Positions 51,418-62,300 of a stretch of 64,000 nucleotides of DNA are shown here, one piece after another (the first letter of the stretch is position 1; the number at the start of each line of letters is the position of its first letter). Location of the stretch: contig NZ_LGHM01000047.1 in NCBI RefSeq assembly GCF_001908185.1, forward strand, positions 1 to 64,000, in the 5' to 3' direction. Source of the stretch: Bradyrhizobium sp. AS23.2 (GTDB taxonomy: Bacteria > Pseudomonadota > Alphaproteobacteria > Rhizobiales > Xanthobacteraceae). Position numbers and translations under genes: made by a program. The notes below the pieces were generated by a model, which was not told where the DNA came from, searched no databases, and saw only the letters and a list, made by a program, of their open reading frames with translations.

Positions 51418-52077
51418 ATGCGAGTCATCGTCTTCGGCGCGACCGGCATGGTCGGGCAGGGAGTGCTGCGCGAGTGCCTGATCGATCCCGGCATCGAGCG
51501 CGTGCTCGTGGTCGGCCGCAGCCCGACCGGCGTGCGCAACGCCAAGCTCACCGAGATCATCCATGGCGATTTCACGGACTATTCGGCGATCGAGGCGAAG
51601 CTCACCGGCTTCGATGCCTGCTTCTTCTGCCTCGGTGTCTCCTCGATCGGCATGAACGAGGAGCGCTACCGCCATCTCACCTACGACATCACGCTCGCTG
51701 CTGCGACGACGCTGGCGCGGCTTAATCCACAGATGACGTTTGTCTACGTCACCGGCGCAGGAACCGATTCCACCGAGCAGGGGTCGCTGATGTGGGCGCG
51801 GGTCAAGGGCAAGACCGAGAACGATCTGTTCACGCTGCCGTTCAAGGGTGCCTACATGTTCCGGCCGGGCGCGATCCAGCCCCTGCACGGCGCCCGCTCC
51901 AAGACCGCCTGGGTGCAGGCCGTCTACGATGTGAGCTGGCCGCTGTGGTCGGTGCTGCGTCGGATCGCACCGCGGCATGTGACATCGACCGAGCAGATCG
52001 GCCGCGCCATGATCCGCGTCGCCCGGGATGGGTATCCGCGGAGGGTGCTGGAGATGGAGGATATCAATAGCCTCTAG
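51418..52077 (+). CDS. NAD(P)-binding Rossmann protein (atypical SDR)
   Basis: 219 residues from ATG 51418 with GGGGAAG at 7 bases; GTG 51403 is an alternative. Starts MRVIVFGATGMVGQGVLREC, an NADP motif of the NmrA/HTATIP2-like group, followed by VLVVGRSPTGV, CFFCLGVSSIGMNEERYRHLTYDITLAAAT, FVYVTGAGTDSTEQGSLMWARVKGKTENDL and MFRPGAIQP. The YxxxK catalytic pair is replaced by WARVKGKTE, so it may sense the cofactor or act as a reductase. Solitary. Confidence 0.8.
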   Translation: MRVIVFGATGMVGQGVLRECLIDPGIERVLVVGRSPTGVRNAKLTEIIHGDFTDYSAIEAKLTGFDACFFCLGVSSIGMNEERYRHLTYDITLAAATTLARLNPQMTFVYVTGAGTDSTEQGSLMWARVKGKTENDLFTLPFKGAYMFRPGAIQPLHGARSKTAWVQAVYDVSWPLWSVLRRIAPRHVTSTEQIGRAMIRVARDGYPRRVLEMEDINSL

Positions 52078-52161
52078 TCCGCCGGCCCGTTAGTTCTAAG
52101 GAAATTTCCGCGCCCGCGCGCGTTGAGCGGTATCGGTCCCCCCCAAGGAGTAATGTCGGCG

Positions 52162-52611
52162 ATGTCTCCCCAGCTCAAGATGATTGCGCTCGACGCCGAC
52201 GATCTCGCGGTGATCTCCACCCATGTCCAGGACGCCCGCGTTCAGGCTTCCGACATCATCTGGCGGCAAGGCGAGAAGCGGCTCGTGATCGGCATGAGCC
52301 GGCTGGACTGGGAGCAGACGCTTGAGGGCGAGGCCGAGCCGCGCCGGCTGGTCGCCGCGCTCCGCTTCGACCGCGTGCTCGCCTGCAAATCGCGCAACAT
52401 CGATCTCGCCGCGGCGGACAAGGTTTTGGACCTCATCGGCATCGAATTTCATCCCCGGGACGGCCGTGCCGAGGAGCCCAGCGGCAGCGCCCTGCTTTTG
52501 TTCGCCCAAGGCGGCGCCATCCGCCTCGACGTCGAATGCCTGGAATGCGAGCTGACAGACCTCGGGGCGGACGAGCTGGGGATCGGGCTGGAGATCGAGG
52601 GGGAGGGGTGA
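52162..52611 (+). CDS. DUF2948 family protein
   Basis: 149 residues from ATG 52162; ATG 52153 is only 2 bases from AAGGAG and less likely. The pattern LKMIALDADDLAVISTHVQDARVQASDI, then RLVIGMSRLDWEQ, RRLVAALRFDRVLACKSRNID, and GGAIRLDVECLECELTDLG is the DUF2948 signature, a small alphaproteobacterial family that typically sits directly upstream of hisD, as here. Function unknown; a soluble beta-rich protein. Confidence 0.85.
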   Translation: MSPQLKMIALDADDLAVISTHVQDARVQASDIIWRQGEKRLVIGMSRLDWEQTLEGEAEPRRLVAALRFDRVLACKSRNIDLAAADKVLDLIGIEFHPRDGRAEEPSGSALLLFAQGGAIRLDVECLECELTDLGADELGIGLEIEGEG

Positions 52612-52783
52612 GGTGGCCGGTATACCAGCCAAACCAGCTCAGGCCGTCGCCGGAACGGCACCTCCCAAGGGGTGTGCCAAGGGTTTATTGCCAAGGGTTG
52701 ACGCAGCTTCCCCGCCGCGCCATTGAGCAGGGGCCTGGTAAGCCAAACCACGCCCCCAAAACCTGCCAGAAGCCAAGCCAGAT

Positions 52784-54075
<1,292 letters not shown>

Positions 54076-54079
<4 letters not shown>

Positions 54080-54573
54080 CAAAGCCGCCCGAACAGGACG
54101 ACTCGACCAATCGCATTGTCGCGGTCAGCCTCGACGAGGATTCGATTGGCCGTTCGGGGCCGGACATCGAGCATGAGCGCGCGATCGCGATCTACGATCT
54201 GATCGAGCAGAACCTGTTCGCGCCTGACGGGGCGGATGGGAAGGGCCCGTTCACGCTGCATATCGGCATCACCGGCAACCGGCTGATGTTCGACATCCGC
54301 CGCGAGGACGGCACGCCCGTGGTCGCGCATCTGTTGTCGCTGACGCCGTTCCGGCGGATCGTGAAGGACTATTTCATGATCTGCGACAGCTACTATCAGG
54401 CGATCCGCACCGCGACCCCGGACAAGATCGAGGCCATCGACATGGGCCGTCGCGGCATCCATGACGAGGGATCGCGCACGTTGCAGGAGCGGCTGAAGGG
54501 CAAGGTACGGGTCGACTTCGAGACCTCGCGCCGGCTGTTCACGCTCATCACTGTCCTGCACTGGAAGGGCTAA
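54076..54573 (+). CDS. UPF0262 family protein
   Basis: 165 residues from ATG 54076 (ATGA overlap with hisD). Pattern: [60 protein letters not shown], and [70 protein letters not shown] in pieces, which is UPF0262, an alphaproteobacterial family of unknown function conserved between hisD and the low-MW phosphatase gene. Confidence 0.92.
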
Positions 54574-54578
54574 GCGCG

Positions 54579-55046
54579 ATGGCGGCGCCGCCACGCGCAC
54601 GCGATCCGCAATCGGTGCTGTTCGCCTGCGCGATGAACAGCGTGCGCTCGCCGATGGCCGAGAGCCTGCTGCAGCACATGTTCCCGCAAGGCCTGTACGT
54701 GAGGTCGGCCGGCGCCAGGAAAGGCGAGCTCGATCCGTTCGCGGTCACCGTGATGGCCGAACTCGGTCAGGACATCTCCGCCCACAAGCCGCAGACCTTC
54801 GAGGAGCTCGAGGACTGGGAGGGGCTGAATTTCGACCTCATCATCACGCTCTCGCCGGAAGCTCACCACAAGGCGCTGGACCTGACCCGCACGCTCGCTG
54901 CCGACGTCGAATACTGGCCGACGCAGGATCCCACCACCATCGAAGGCAGCCGCGACCAGAAGCTCGCCGCCTACCGCGAAGTCTGCGACCAGCTGTTGAT
55001 GCGCATCCGCAGGCGCTTTGCGAAGGTGGGCGCGCCGAGCGGGTAG
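54579..55046 (+). CDS. low-molecular-weight protein-tyrosine-phosphatase family protein
   Basis: 155 residues, 5 bp after the UPF0262 gene. The CX5R loop reads CAMNSVRSPMAE and the general acid lies in QDPTT near residue 118; both are retained, so the enzyme may be active. These small phosphatases act on phosphotyrosine proteins, and related ones reduce arsenate with thioredoxin; the lack of ars neighbours favours the phosphatase role. Third gene of the hisD group; a repeat-filled gap follows where other genomes may have infA. Confidence 0.87.
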   Translation: MAAPPRARDPQSVLFACAMNSVRSPMAESLLQHMFPQGLYVRSAGARKGELDPFAVTVMAELGQDISAHKPQTFEELEDWEGLNFDLIITLSPEAHHKALDLTRTLAADVEYWPTQDPTTIEGSRDQKLAAYREVCDQLLMRIRRRFAKVGAPSG

Positions 55047-55049
55047 CTC

Positions 55050-55203
55050 TCGTGCCCCGGACGCAGCGCAGCGTGCAACGATGCGCTGCAGAGCGGGGCC
55101 CATCTCACCGTAAGCGCAAGCTCCTGGGTTCCGGCTCAGCGTCGCAGCATACGGGACGATGCTTCGCATCGCCCGGACATGCCGCGCCGCGTCCGGGACA
55201 CAA
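55050..55203. repeat. palindromic intergenic repeat (GTGCCCCGGACGC type)
   Basis: Fills most of the 309-bp gap between the phosphatase and maf genes. CCCGGACGC-AGCGCAGCG at the left faces CGCGTCCGGGACACAAG at the right, with GATGCTTCGCATCG inside. No coding sequence for IF-1 or any other small protein is visible in this gap. Confidence 0.75.
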
Positions 55204-55355
55204 GACCGGCGTAACACCCGCGTCACAGACTGCAGGCACACGCATGCCGGAAACCTCGAATCACCAAACCTCGGGTTCCCGGGTTGTGAAATCAGCCCCC
55301 TTCCGATAGGTTCCGCGCGCAATTCACCCCCTGCCCCGTCTCCCAAAATCACCTG

Positions 55356-55985
55356 ATGCTCGGCCGCCCCAAATTCGTTCTTGCCTCCGGTTCGCCGCGG
55401 CGCCTGTCGCTGCTCAACCAGGCCGGCATCGAGCCGGACGCGCTCCGGCCGGCCGACGTCGACGAGACCCCGAGGCGGGGCGAGCTGCCGCGCGCCTGCG
55501 CCAATCGCCTGGCCCGCGCCAAGGCCGATGCGGCGCTCAAATCGGTGCAACTCGACGACGAGCTGCGCGGCGCCTTCATCCTCTCCGCCGACACGGTTGT
55601 CGCGGTCGGCCGCCGCATCCTGCCCAAGGCCAACCTCGTGGACGAGGCCGCGCAGTGCCTGCGGCTGCTGTCGGGCCGCAATCACCGCGTCTACACCGCG
55701 ATCACCCTGGTGACGCCGCGCGAGGCCTTCCGCCAGCGCCTGGTCGAGACCCGCGTCCGCTTCAAGCGCCTCTCGGAGGACGATATCCAGGCCTATATCG
55801 GCTCCGGCGAATGGCGCGGCAAAGCCGGCGGCTACGCCGTGCAGGGCATCGCCGGCTCCTTCGTGGTGAAGATGGTCGGCTCCTACACCAACGTGGTCGG
55901 TTTGCCGCTCTACGAGACCACGACCCTGCTCGGCGGCGAGGGCTTTCCGGTCCGCTTCGGCTGGCTCAACTCCACCGCCGTGTGA
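55356..55985 (+). CDS. maf: Maf-family nucleoside triphosphate pyrophosphatase
   Basis: 209 residues. Opens with the Maf signature [14 protein letters not shown], followed by [46 protein letters not shown] and [24 protein letters not shown]. Maf enzymes hydrolyse dTTP/UTP/CTP or modified nucleotides to the monophosphate and pyrophosphate, acting as house-cleaning enzymes. The gene lies ahead of yacG, with about 167 bp between, a common order in Hyphomicrobiales. Confidence 0.92.
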   Translation: MLGRPKFVLASGSPRRLSLLNQAGIEPDALRPADVDETPRRGELPRACANRLARAKADAALKSVQLDDELRGAFILSADTVVAVGRRILPKANLVDEAAQCLRLLSGRNHRVYTAITLVTPREAFRQRLVETRVRFKRLSEDDIQAYIGSGEWRGKAGGYAVQGIAGSFVVKMVGSYTNVVGLPLYETTTLLGGEGFPVRFGWLNSTAV

Positions 55986-56152
55986 GCGCCGCAGGCGGCG
56001 GGTCGGCTCGGCCTTACAAAAAAATTCGAAACAACCCCATGCAAAGTAGAATGGTCCCGCGGAACCTTGGCGGGCGCGCATGCGCTGCCGTCGGAGGAAC
56101 CCCTTTGCCGTTAGGCACTTGAACCCCTTCACCTCGTGTAAGCTGCGCGATC

Positions 56153-56335
56153 ATGGACGATCAGGTCAAAAAAACCGCTGGCCCGCTCAAAACCTGCCCG
56201 ATCTGCGGCAAGCCGGCCGTGCATGCCACCCGCCCGTTCTGCTCCTCGCGCTGTCGCGACGTCGACCTGAACCGCTGGCTGAAAGGCTCCTACGTCATCC
56301 CCGGCCGCGACGACGACGTCGATGACGTTGAATAG
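56153..56335 (+). CDS. yacG: DNA gyrase inhibitor YacG
   Basis: 60 residues. Four-cysteine zinc ribbon: [11 protein letters not shown] at ~15 and [20 protein letters not shown] at ~31. E. coli YacG binds GyrB and inhibits supercoiling. The acidic tail ([10 protein letters not shown]) is usual in alphaproteobacteria. An alternative ATG lies at 56153 only; the gene is separated from maf by 167 bp and is followed by tRNA-Phe. Confidence 0.93.
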   Translation: MDDQVKKTAGPLKTCPICGKPAVHATRPFCSSRCRDVDLNRWLKGSYVIPGRDDDVDDVE

Positions 56336-56520
56336 CTGTGTTATATCAAATACTTGGATTTTTTTCGTCGCGCCTCTCGCCGCGCCAGGCCAGGCCCGCC
56401 TAACCTTGTGCACAGCCCAGCCGCGCCCCGCGAAGTCTTAGCGAAGCGTGGGTGGACATGCAGCCTTCAGCCCACTATAACCCGCCCGCTCGATGGGCCT
56501 TGGCCCCTCTCTTGGAGCAC

Positions 56521-56596
56521 GCCCAGGTAGCTCAGTTGGTAGAGCATGCGACTGAAAATCGCAGTGTCGGTGGTTCGATTCCGCCCCTGGGCACCA
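56521..56596 (+). tRNA. tRNA-Phe (anticodon GAA)
   Basis: 76 bases including encoded CCA. The acceptor GCCCAGG pairs with CCTGGGC; the D-arm is AGCTCAGTTGGTAGAGC; the anticodon stem-loop GCGAC-TGAAAAT-CGC carries GAA; T-loop TTCGATT. It marks the right end of the conserved maf-yacG block; the DNA to its right looks acquired, and tRNA-Phe genes are known integration sites. Confidence 0.95.
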
Positions 56597-56763
56597 TTCC
56601 TGAACAGATCTGTGAACCCGAGGTTTGGGTTGGCACTGGGGTCCGAACGTGGACCGGATGTTGTCGAAATATCCGCCAGGTCACTTCCACAAACTCTTTG
56701 ACCATGACGGGTGGGTCGGTGCAGCCGTGCAAACGCCACCGCAATCGGAAAACCGACCCACCA

Positions 56764-57672
56764 TCAATCGCTTAAATGCTTATTCACGCGACTGCTTAAT
56801 GTCGTTCTGACGAGATCGACGAACCGAAGCAGCAGTGGGTCGCTCGAGGTCCGTTTCCAGGCAAAATGGGCGAGCGAATGTGTTCGCGCTGCTTTCAGCT
56901 CCACGAAGGACACCCCGCGCAATCCCGTGTTCGCGAAACATCGGGGCACCAAGGCAACCCCCAGCCCCTTGGCGACAAGCAGAATGGCCGTAAGCCAATG
57001 ACCGACCTCGAACGAGATGGTCGGCGAAAATCCCTCTCTCGCACAGATGCTGATAACCGTATCAAAATAGCCGGGCGAAATTTCCCGCGAGAACATCACG
57101 AATCGCTCATCCCTGAGAACTTTGACTTTGACGATCTCCGCGCCTGCAAGAGGATGGGACGACGGCAGGCACGCGACGAAATCCTCGTCGGCCATCAGCA
57201 GATGGTCGAGCTCCTCCACGGGGCCGCCCATGTGCAGGAAACCCGCAGCCAGTTCGCCGGACCGGATCGAACGGATCTGCTCGCCTGAGCTAAGTTCGCG
57301 AAGGATGACGGAAGCCTCGGGATGAGCTCTCCGATGGAGCGCAAGGAACTCCGGCATCCTCCTCAGCAACATTCCGCCCACGAAGCCGAGGCGGAGCACC
57401 CCACGTTCACCAGAAGCAACTCGCTGCGCGATTGAGCGCGCACGGTCCAACTGCGCGACAATCCGAAGTGCCTCCGGATAAAAGGCCGCTCCGACCGGCG
57501 TCAGAGAAACCAGCTTCGTACTCCTTTCGAAAAGAGGCGCGCCAATCTCTTCTTCGAGTTGCTTGATGGCGATGCTGAGAGGGGGCTGCGAGATCGCCAA
57601 GCGCGCCGCCGCGCGCCGGAAGTGAAGCTCCTCGGCGAGCACGATGAAATACTGCAACCGTCGCAATTCCAT
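56764..57672 (-). CDS. LysR-family transcriptional regulator
   Basis: 302 residues. N-terminal LysR winged helix: MELRRLQYFIVLAEELHFRRAAARLAISQPPLSIAIKQLEEEIGAPLFERS. The effector domain opens VLRLGFVGGMLLRRMPEFLALHRRAHP and includes LVPRCFANTGLRGVSF. The LHFRRAAARL variant places it near the BenM/CatR-like regulators of aromatic or acid catabolism. It is divergent from the Bug-type binding protein and acyl-CoA dehydrogenase genes, which it probably controls. Codon use here is less GC-rich than in the core genes to the left. Confidence 0.9.
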   Translation of the reverse strand: MELRRLQYFIVLAEELHFRRAAARLAISQPPLSIAIKQLEEEIGAPLFERSTKLVSLTPVGAAFYPEALRIVAQLDRARSIAQRVASGERGVLRLGFVGGMLLRRMPEFLALHRRAHPEASVILRELSSGEQIRSIRSGELAAGFLHMGGPVEELDHLLMADEDFVACLPSSHPLAGAEIVKVKVLRDERFVMFSREISPGYFDTVISICAREGFSPTISFEVGHWLTAILLVAKGLGVALVPRCFANTGLRGVSFVELKAARTHSLAHFAWKRTSSDPLLLRFVDLVRTTLSSRVNKHLSD

Positions 57673-58141
57673 GTTGATACTCTTTATATATCAAATGAGT
57701 GTTTTTTTAAATTAGACAATATCAATGCGCTAGTGTCAATTTGCCGGCGGCTCGCATGGACTGGTTCAGCTTGGCCCACCAAGGAGACCGATGCTTCATC
57801 AAACTGTCAGGGATGGGTGCGCCGCGAGCAATATTCCGGACTTGCCCGGACAAAACTTGTCCAGGGCCGATCTTGATGGCCTGCTCAGACCGCACCTTAT
57901 CGAGAGCGAGATCGGGTCGGCGTTATGCCATCTGCGCTGCGCCGCGATGAGGGTCTGGGTGTCGGCTCAACCTGGTCTTCGGCGTCGTCAATACGCGATT
58001 GATGTTTTGGAGCATCACCTCGCCCCAGTGCTTCATCGACTAAGCGGCATTTCTGCCGTCAAGAATTCAGGAAACGCCTCACAAGAAGGCCTCCACTCTG
58101 CCTAAGCAAACACCAACAAAACAAAAATGGGAGGAATCACC
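57673..58141 (+). other. 469-bp gap with a possible amidohydrolase remnant
   Basis: Around 57751-57830 the plus strand reads MDWFSLAHQGDRCFIKLSG in one frame, reminiscent of the 'RCWVKLSG' segment of amidohydrolase-2 enzymes, but the frame breaks soon after and nothing else of such an enzyme is seen. The rest shows no gene. The stretch ends with GGGAGG ahead of the binding-protein start. The promoter of the LysR gene must lie near 57680-57720 (AT-rich, TTTATATATC). Confidence 0.35.
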
Positions 58142-59119
58142 ATGCGGCTTTTCGCGCCAACGCTTCTTGGACTTACAGCGTCCATTGCAGCGACTCTTAC
58201 CGCTCTTCCGGCGAACGCGAGCAACTTTCCAAGCCGCGCGATCACCATGGTCGTGCCGTTTACCGCGGGCGGGCCGACCGACACCTTGGCTCGCATAGTT
58301 GCGAAAAGCATGCAAACTTCTCTTGGCCAGCCAGTTGTCGTCGAGAACAAACCCGGAGCTGGGGGAAACATCGGAGCTGTGGATGTCGTGAGGAAACCCG
58401 CGGACGGGTACACTATCCTGTTCGGTAGCTCGGGGCCTCTTTTCATCAATACAACACTGTACAAGAACGCCGGATTTGATCCGTTGAAAGATTTCACTCC
58501 CATCGCGTTAATCGGCGAAATGCCGAACGTGATGGTAGTCAACGCATCGTTTGGCCCCAGCAACCTTCCGGACTTCATGACCTATGCGAAGTCCCAGCCT
58601 CTTACCTACGCTTCATCTGGCTCTGGAAGTACCAACCACATAATTGGCTTCATGCTCGATAAGCAGGTCGGCGGGAAGATGGTACACGTACCTTATCGCG
58701 GCACGGCCCCGGCCGTGAATGACCTCATTGGCGATCATGTATCGTTCATGATTCTCGATGTCTTGACGGCTGTACCGTTCATCCAAAGCGGAGCTCTCAA
58801 AGCGCTCGGCATGCCCGGACTGTCGCGATCCGCCCTTCTGCCTGACGTGCCGACGTTTCAGGAACAGGGTATGCCGCCGATCAATCTCGGTTTGGGGTTC
58901 GGCATCGTCGGACCGCGTGGCATGGATGACGCAGTTGTCAACAAGCTCGATTCGGCGATCCAAGCCGCGCTGACCTCGACCGAGGTGAGCTCGCTGATGG
59001 CGAACCAAGGCGTTGAAGCGGCGAAGAACTCCAACCCCAAATCGTTTTCGAATTACATCGCACGCGAAGTCGGACGTTGGCGAGACGTCGTGCTGCAAAC
59101 CGGTGCTGTGGCCGATTAA
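58142..59119 (+). CDS. Bug-type (TctC) extracytoplasmic solute-binding protein
   Basis: 325 residues from ATG 58142, GGGAGG upstream. Signal peptide to about residue 28 (TALPANA), then the TctC/Bug pattern: FPSRAITMVVPFTAGGPTDTLARIVAKSM, VVVENKPGAGGNIGAVDVVRKPADGYTILFG, YASSGSGSTNHIIGFML, VPYRGTAPAVNDLIGDHVSFMILDVLTA. Such proteins capture carboxylates for tripartite tricarboxylate transporters or act as sensors. No tctA or tctB lies nearby, so it is an orphan, as most Bug proteins are. Neighbours suggest an organic acid entering CoA-dependent degradation. Confidence 0.92.
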   Translation: MRLFAPTLLGLTASIAATLTALPANASNFPSRAITMVVPFTAGGPTDTLARIVAKSMQTSLGQPVVVENKPGAGGNIGAVDVVRKPADGYTILFGSSGPLFINTTLYKNAGFDPLKDFTPIALIGEMPNVMVVNASFGPSNLPDFMTYAKSQPLTYASSGSGSTNHIIGFMLDKQVGGKMVHVPYRGTAPAVNDLIGDHVSFMILDVLTAVPFIQSGALKALGMPGLSRSALLPDVPTFQEQGMPPINLGLGFGIVGPRGMDDAVVNKLDSAIQAALTSTEVSSLMANQGVEAAKNSNPKSFSNYIAREVGRWRDVVLQTGAVAD

Positions 59120-59252
59120 GTGCACTGTGGGATGACGACTTGACCATCTCCTGCATGGCGCGCCACGGGACAATGGTGCGATCAGTTCATGTCACATCGC
59201 TGCTAGCCAGCGGTAAATTGAAGACCTCCAGCGAAGCAAGAAGAGTCACAAC

Positions 59253-61034
59253 ATGCATCAATTCACCAAGCCTGAAATGAAAACGACAGCTGATCAGTCC
59301 GGCCTACTGGCGCCAGATACCTCGGGTACCAATTTTTACCGCGCCGACCCGTCACTGGCGGATCTGCTGCGAATCTATCTTTCCGAGAAACTGTTCAACC
59401 ACATCGAACCGCAACTCGATAGGCTCGGTGAGTTGGTCGGTGGTCGGCTCGACGAATGCGGTCGCATGGCGGATCGCCACGTCCCAGTACTGCATCACCG
59501 CGACAAATTCGGTCGCGATGTGCAAACCATCGAGTATCATCCGGCCTATCGCGAACTCGAAAATGCAGCGTTCGGCGAATTCGGCATCCACGCGATGTCG
59601 CACCGTAAAGGCGTTCTCGGCTGGCCCGACGTTTATCCGGTGACGGCGAAGCATGCTTTCACGTTTCTGTTCAATCAGGCCGAATTTGGCATGGGTTGCC
59701 CGATCAATATTACGGACGGCGCAGCGAAACTGTTGTCGCGTTTCGGTGATGAAGCGCTGAAGGCGAAGTATCTCGACGGTCTGACGCAGACAGACATGAG
59801 CAAGTTGACGCAGGGCGCCCAGTTCATGACCGAAAAGGAAGGCGGATCTGATGTCGGCAAATTGACGACGATGGCGGTGCAGGAAGGTGATCACTGGCGG
59901 CTAACCGGCGACAAATGGTTCTGTTCCAATGCCGACGCCAAGGCCATCATGCTGCTGGCGCGGCCACAAGGCGCTGGCCCGGGCACGCGCGGCATCGGCC
60001 TGTTTTTGATGCCGCGTTTCCTCGACGATGGTTCGCCGAACCATTATCGCATTGTGCGTCTCAAGGATAAGTTGGGCACCCGCTCAATGGCCTCCGGCGA
60101 AATCAAGCTTGAGGGCGCCATCGCATATTCGGTGGGACGGCTCGATCGCGGCTTCGTGCAGATGGCTGAGATGGTCAACTCCTCGCGCCTTTCCAACGGC
60201 GTCAAATCCACCTCGCTGATGCGCCGTGCCTGGCATGATGCCATGGCGGTGGCGCGTGGCCGCGTGGTGTTCGGTAGCCGGATTTCCGATCTGCCGTTGG
60301 CGCGGCGGCAGTTGATGAAGATCATGCTGGCAACCGAGCAGGGGCTGTCGATGAGTTTCCTCACCGCCGATGCGCTGGATCGCGCCGAAGGCGGCAGCCA
60401 GGATGCTGCTGCGCTGCTGCGCATCCTGACGCCGACGTTGAAGTTCCGCGCCACCCGCGATGCCCGCAAGGTGTGCGGTGATGCGCTGGAGATGCGTGGT
60501 GGCATCGGCTACATTGAGGAGTTCGTGACGGCGCGGCTGTTGCGCGATGCGCATCTCGGCTCGATCTGGGAAGGCACCGGCAACATCGTTGCGCTCGATG
60601 CTCTGACCCGTGCGGTCGGCCGTCATGGCGCGGAATCCGTATTGGGTGCTGACCTGCATGCGCGGCTCGATGACAGCGCCGATGTGCCGCAGGCGTGGCG
60701 CGACAGGCTGCATGGCCTGACTGATCGCGCCATCGCGTTTGCGCGCGAGGTCGCACGGCATTCCGAGAACGAAGCGGATGCGCGCCGGGCAACTTCAGCA
60801 TTGTATCACGTTGCTAGTGCCGTGATGCTGACATGGGAAGGTGCGCGAATTCATGCCATGCGCGGCGATGCGCGGCGCGTGTTGCTGTCGCGCGCGGTGA
60901 TCGATCACCGTCTTGCGGCCAACGATCCCTTCAAGCTGATGACCGGCAGAGCCGAGCGCGCCATCGTCACCCATCTGCTCGATGATCATGCGCTCGGCAT
61001 GGCCGATGTCGGCGAATTGCTAACAGCCGCCTAG
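59253..61034 (+). CDS. acyl-CoA dehydrogenase (AidB-like)
   Basis: 593 residues from ATG 59253 (ATG 59277 is an alternative). FAD-dependent acyl-CoA dehydrogenase fold: GCPINITDGAAKLLSRFGDEALKAKYLDGL, LTQGAQFMTEKEGGSDVGKLTTMAV, WRLTGDKWFCSNADAKAIMLLARP, and near 415-445 DALEMRGGIGYIEEFVTARLLRDAHLGSIWEGTGNIVALD. Its length (about 590) and the GGSDVG region place it with the AidB-like branch rather than the short mitochondrial-type enzymes of about 390 residues. It likely oxidises a CoA ester that enters with the Bug ligand, and the MaoC dehydratase downstream would take the next step. Confidence 0.9.
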   Translation: MHQFTKPEMKTTADQSGLLAPDTSGTNFYRADPSLADLLRIYLSEKLFNHIEPQLDRLGELVGGRLDECGRMADRHVPVLHHRDKFGRDVQTIEYHPAYRELENAAFGEFGIHAMSHRKGVLGWPDVYPVTAKHAFTFLFNQAEFGMGCPINITDGAAKLLSRFGDEALKAKYLDGLTQTDMSKLTQGAQFMTEKEGGSDVGKLTTMAVQEGDHWRLTGDKWFCSNADAKAIMLLARPQGAGPGTRGIGLFLMPRFLDDGSPNHYRIVRLKDKLGTRSMASGEIKLEGAIAYSVGRLDRGFVQMAEMVNSSRLSNGVKSTSLMRRAWHDAMAVARGRVVFGSRISDLPLARRQLMKIMLATEQGLSMSFLTADALDRAEGGSQDAAALLRILTPTLKFRATRDARKVCGDALEMRGGIGYIEEFVTARLLRDAHLGSIWEGTGNIVALDALTRAVGRHGAESVLGADLHARLDDSADVPQAWRDRLHGLTDRAIAFAREVARHSENEADARRATSALYHVASAVMLTWEGARIHAMRGDARRVLLSRAVIDHRLAANDPFKLMTGRAERAIVTHLLDDHALGMADVGELLTAA

Positions 61035-61874
61035 GCTCTTTTCTCGATCGATGCGGTCATCTCGCTAGCGGCGAACACAAGGCGGTGCACCGGGGGTGGG
61101 CGTAGCAACGTACGTTTGCTTACGCCTCCCCCGCGACAGATGGCGGCTGTGTCGGTGTTTCAGCCGAACACCCCCGAACGGCGTGTGTCCGTGAACGATA
61201 AGCCTGCCAAGCTCTCTTTGACGAGGCCAAGCCGCTGACGGCGGCCTCTCCAGTTCACCAGTGGTGGAAACATTTCCCTGTCAATCTCATGCCCCGCTAC
61301 ACAAGGCGGAAATTTCTCTCTCAGTTGAGACGTTGATGGTGGAATGAAAAAGAATGGTGGTGAATCAAAGCTCGCATCTACCCTCAAGGGGATGATGGGA
61401 AACAGCGTTAGTTCGCTACGAGTTGGTAAATCTCCGATGAGGCCAGCACTGTCGCGAGCTCTGCCTTGGTTCCTCGACTTATTCGCTCTGCATAACTTCC
61501 AGGGAACTGCTCAAAGAGAAGCTCCTCAATCAACGACAAACGATTGAAGTTGGCTCCAGATGTCGTCAAGCGAAAGGTATCGCAGATAGATCAGACCGCT
61601 CTGCCGCACGTGGAGCGCGGCACGGATTAGCTTGCCGGTATCATAGAAAATAGTCGTACCAATTCTCCCCGGTTGCCACGGGTTATCCGGCCTAGGGAAG
61701 AAAAAGGAGGGCATAGGCTGGGCCCTATGCCTCTTCCTTGCCATCGATCTCATCCTTCAGGCGCCCGTTGACACGTCCCGCGAAGATGATGCACTACCCA
61801 GCGACACCTGCCGAATGCATCTCCCGGAACAGAGTTCAATACGGATCTCCCAAACGTGAGCGAAGGATAATTCG
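61035..61874. other. 840-bp gap without a confident gene
   Basis: An imperfect hairpin GGGGGTGGGCGTAGCAA / TTGCTTACGCCTCCCCC lies at about 61091-61129 and may end the dehydrogenase transcript. A 75-codon minus-strand frame (61526-61753, RKRHRAQPMPSFFFPRPDNPW...) and a 67-codon plus frame (61344-61547) have no ribosome site or recognisable motif. The DNA is lower in GC and looks like decayed acquired sequence. Confidence 0.45.
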
Positions 61875-62300
61875 ATGTCAGTCCCTGAGGTTGGAGACCG
61901 CACGGAGCAGGAGCTCTTACTGGATGTCGCGACGATCCGTGCCGGGGCACATTTGGTTGGTGACTTCAATCCCCTGCACCACGACGAGACTGTCGCCGCA
62001 AGCAGTCGTTTTGGCGGCATTATCGCCAGCGGTGCACATACTTCTGCGTTGCTTGCAGGTTTGGCGACAAGGGGCTTTGGTAAAAAGTCTGCGGACGACC
62101 GTGGGGGCGTTGGCGTGGATTACAGCGTCCAATTCCTCGCTCCCGCCCTTGCCGGCAGAACCTTCCGCATGGAGTGGAGTGTCGCAACACTCGAACGGAG
62201 GAAGTCCGGGACCATCGGGCGCCTCGAGGGAAAGATTGTGGACACTACCGACGATGTTACAGTCCTCACAGGCAAAATGACCGTCCTTTACTTCAGCTAG
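61875..62300 (+). CDS. MaoC-like hot-dog dehydratase
   Basis: 141 residues. The hydratase-2 motif is clear: LVGDFNPLHHDETVAASSRFGGIIASGAHTSALLAGL, with the catalytic Asp and His of (R)-specific enoyl-CoA hydratases (D-x5-H). The second part FSVATLERRKSG... VTVLTGKMTVLYFS completes one hot-dog fold. It hydrates a trans-2-enoyl-CoA. It lies 840 bp behind the acyl-CoA dehydrogenase gene in the same direction, which suggests a small acyl-CoA degradation set whose middle has been damaged. Confidence 0.88.
   Translation: MSVPEVGDRTEQELLLDVATIRAGAHLVGDFNPLHHDETVAASSRFGGIIASGAHTSALLAGLATRGFGKKSADDRGGVGVDYSVQFLAPALAGRTFRMEWSVATLERRKSGTIGRLEGKIVDTTDDVTVLTGKMTVLYFS

Noticed and set aside
49102..51978. 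A 958-codon open frame on the minus strand
   Set aside because: It is antisense to the EthD, membrane-protein, chloroperoxidase-type and Rossmann genes, is full of Arg/His/Gly/Asp-rich low-complexity sequence and contains no domain. It is a by-product of GC-rich codons on the other strand.
61344..61753. Two short overlapping ORFs on opposite strands in the 61-62 kb gap
   Set aside because: Neither has a ribosome site, domain or codon bias like its neighbours; left as unassigned gap sequence.
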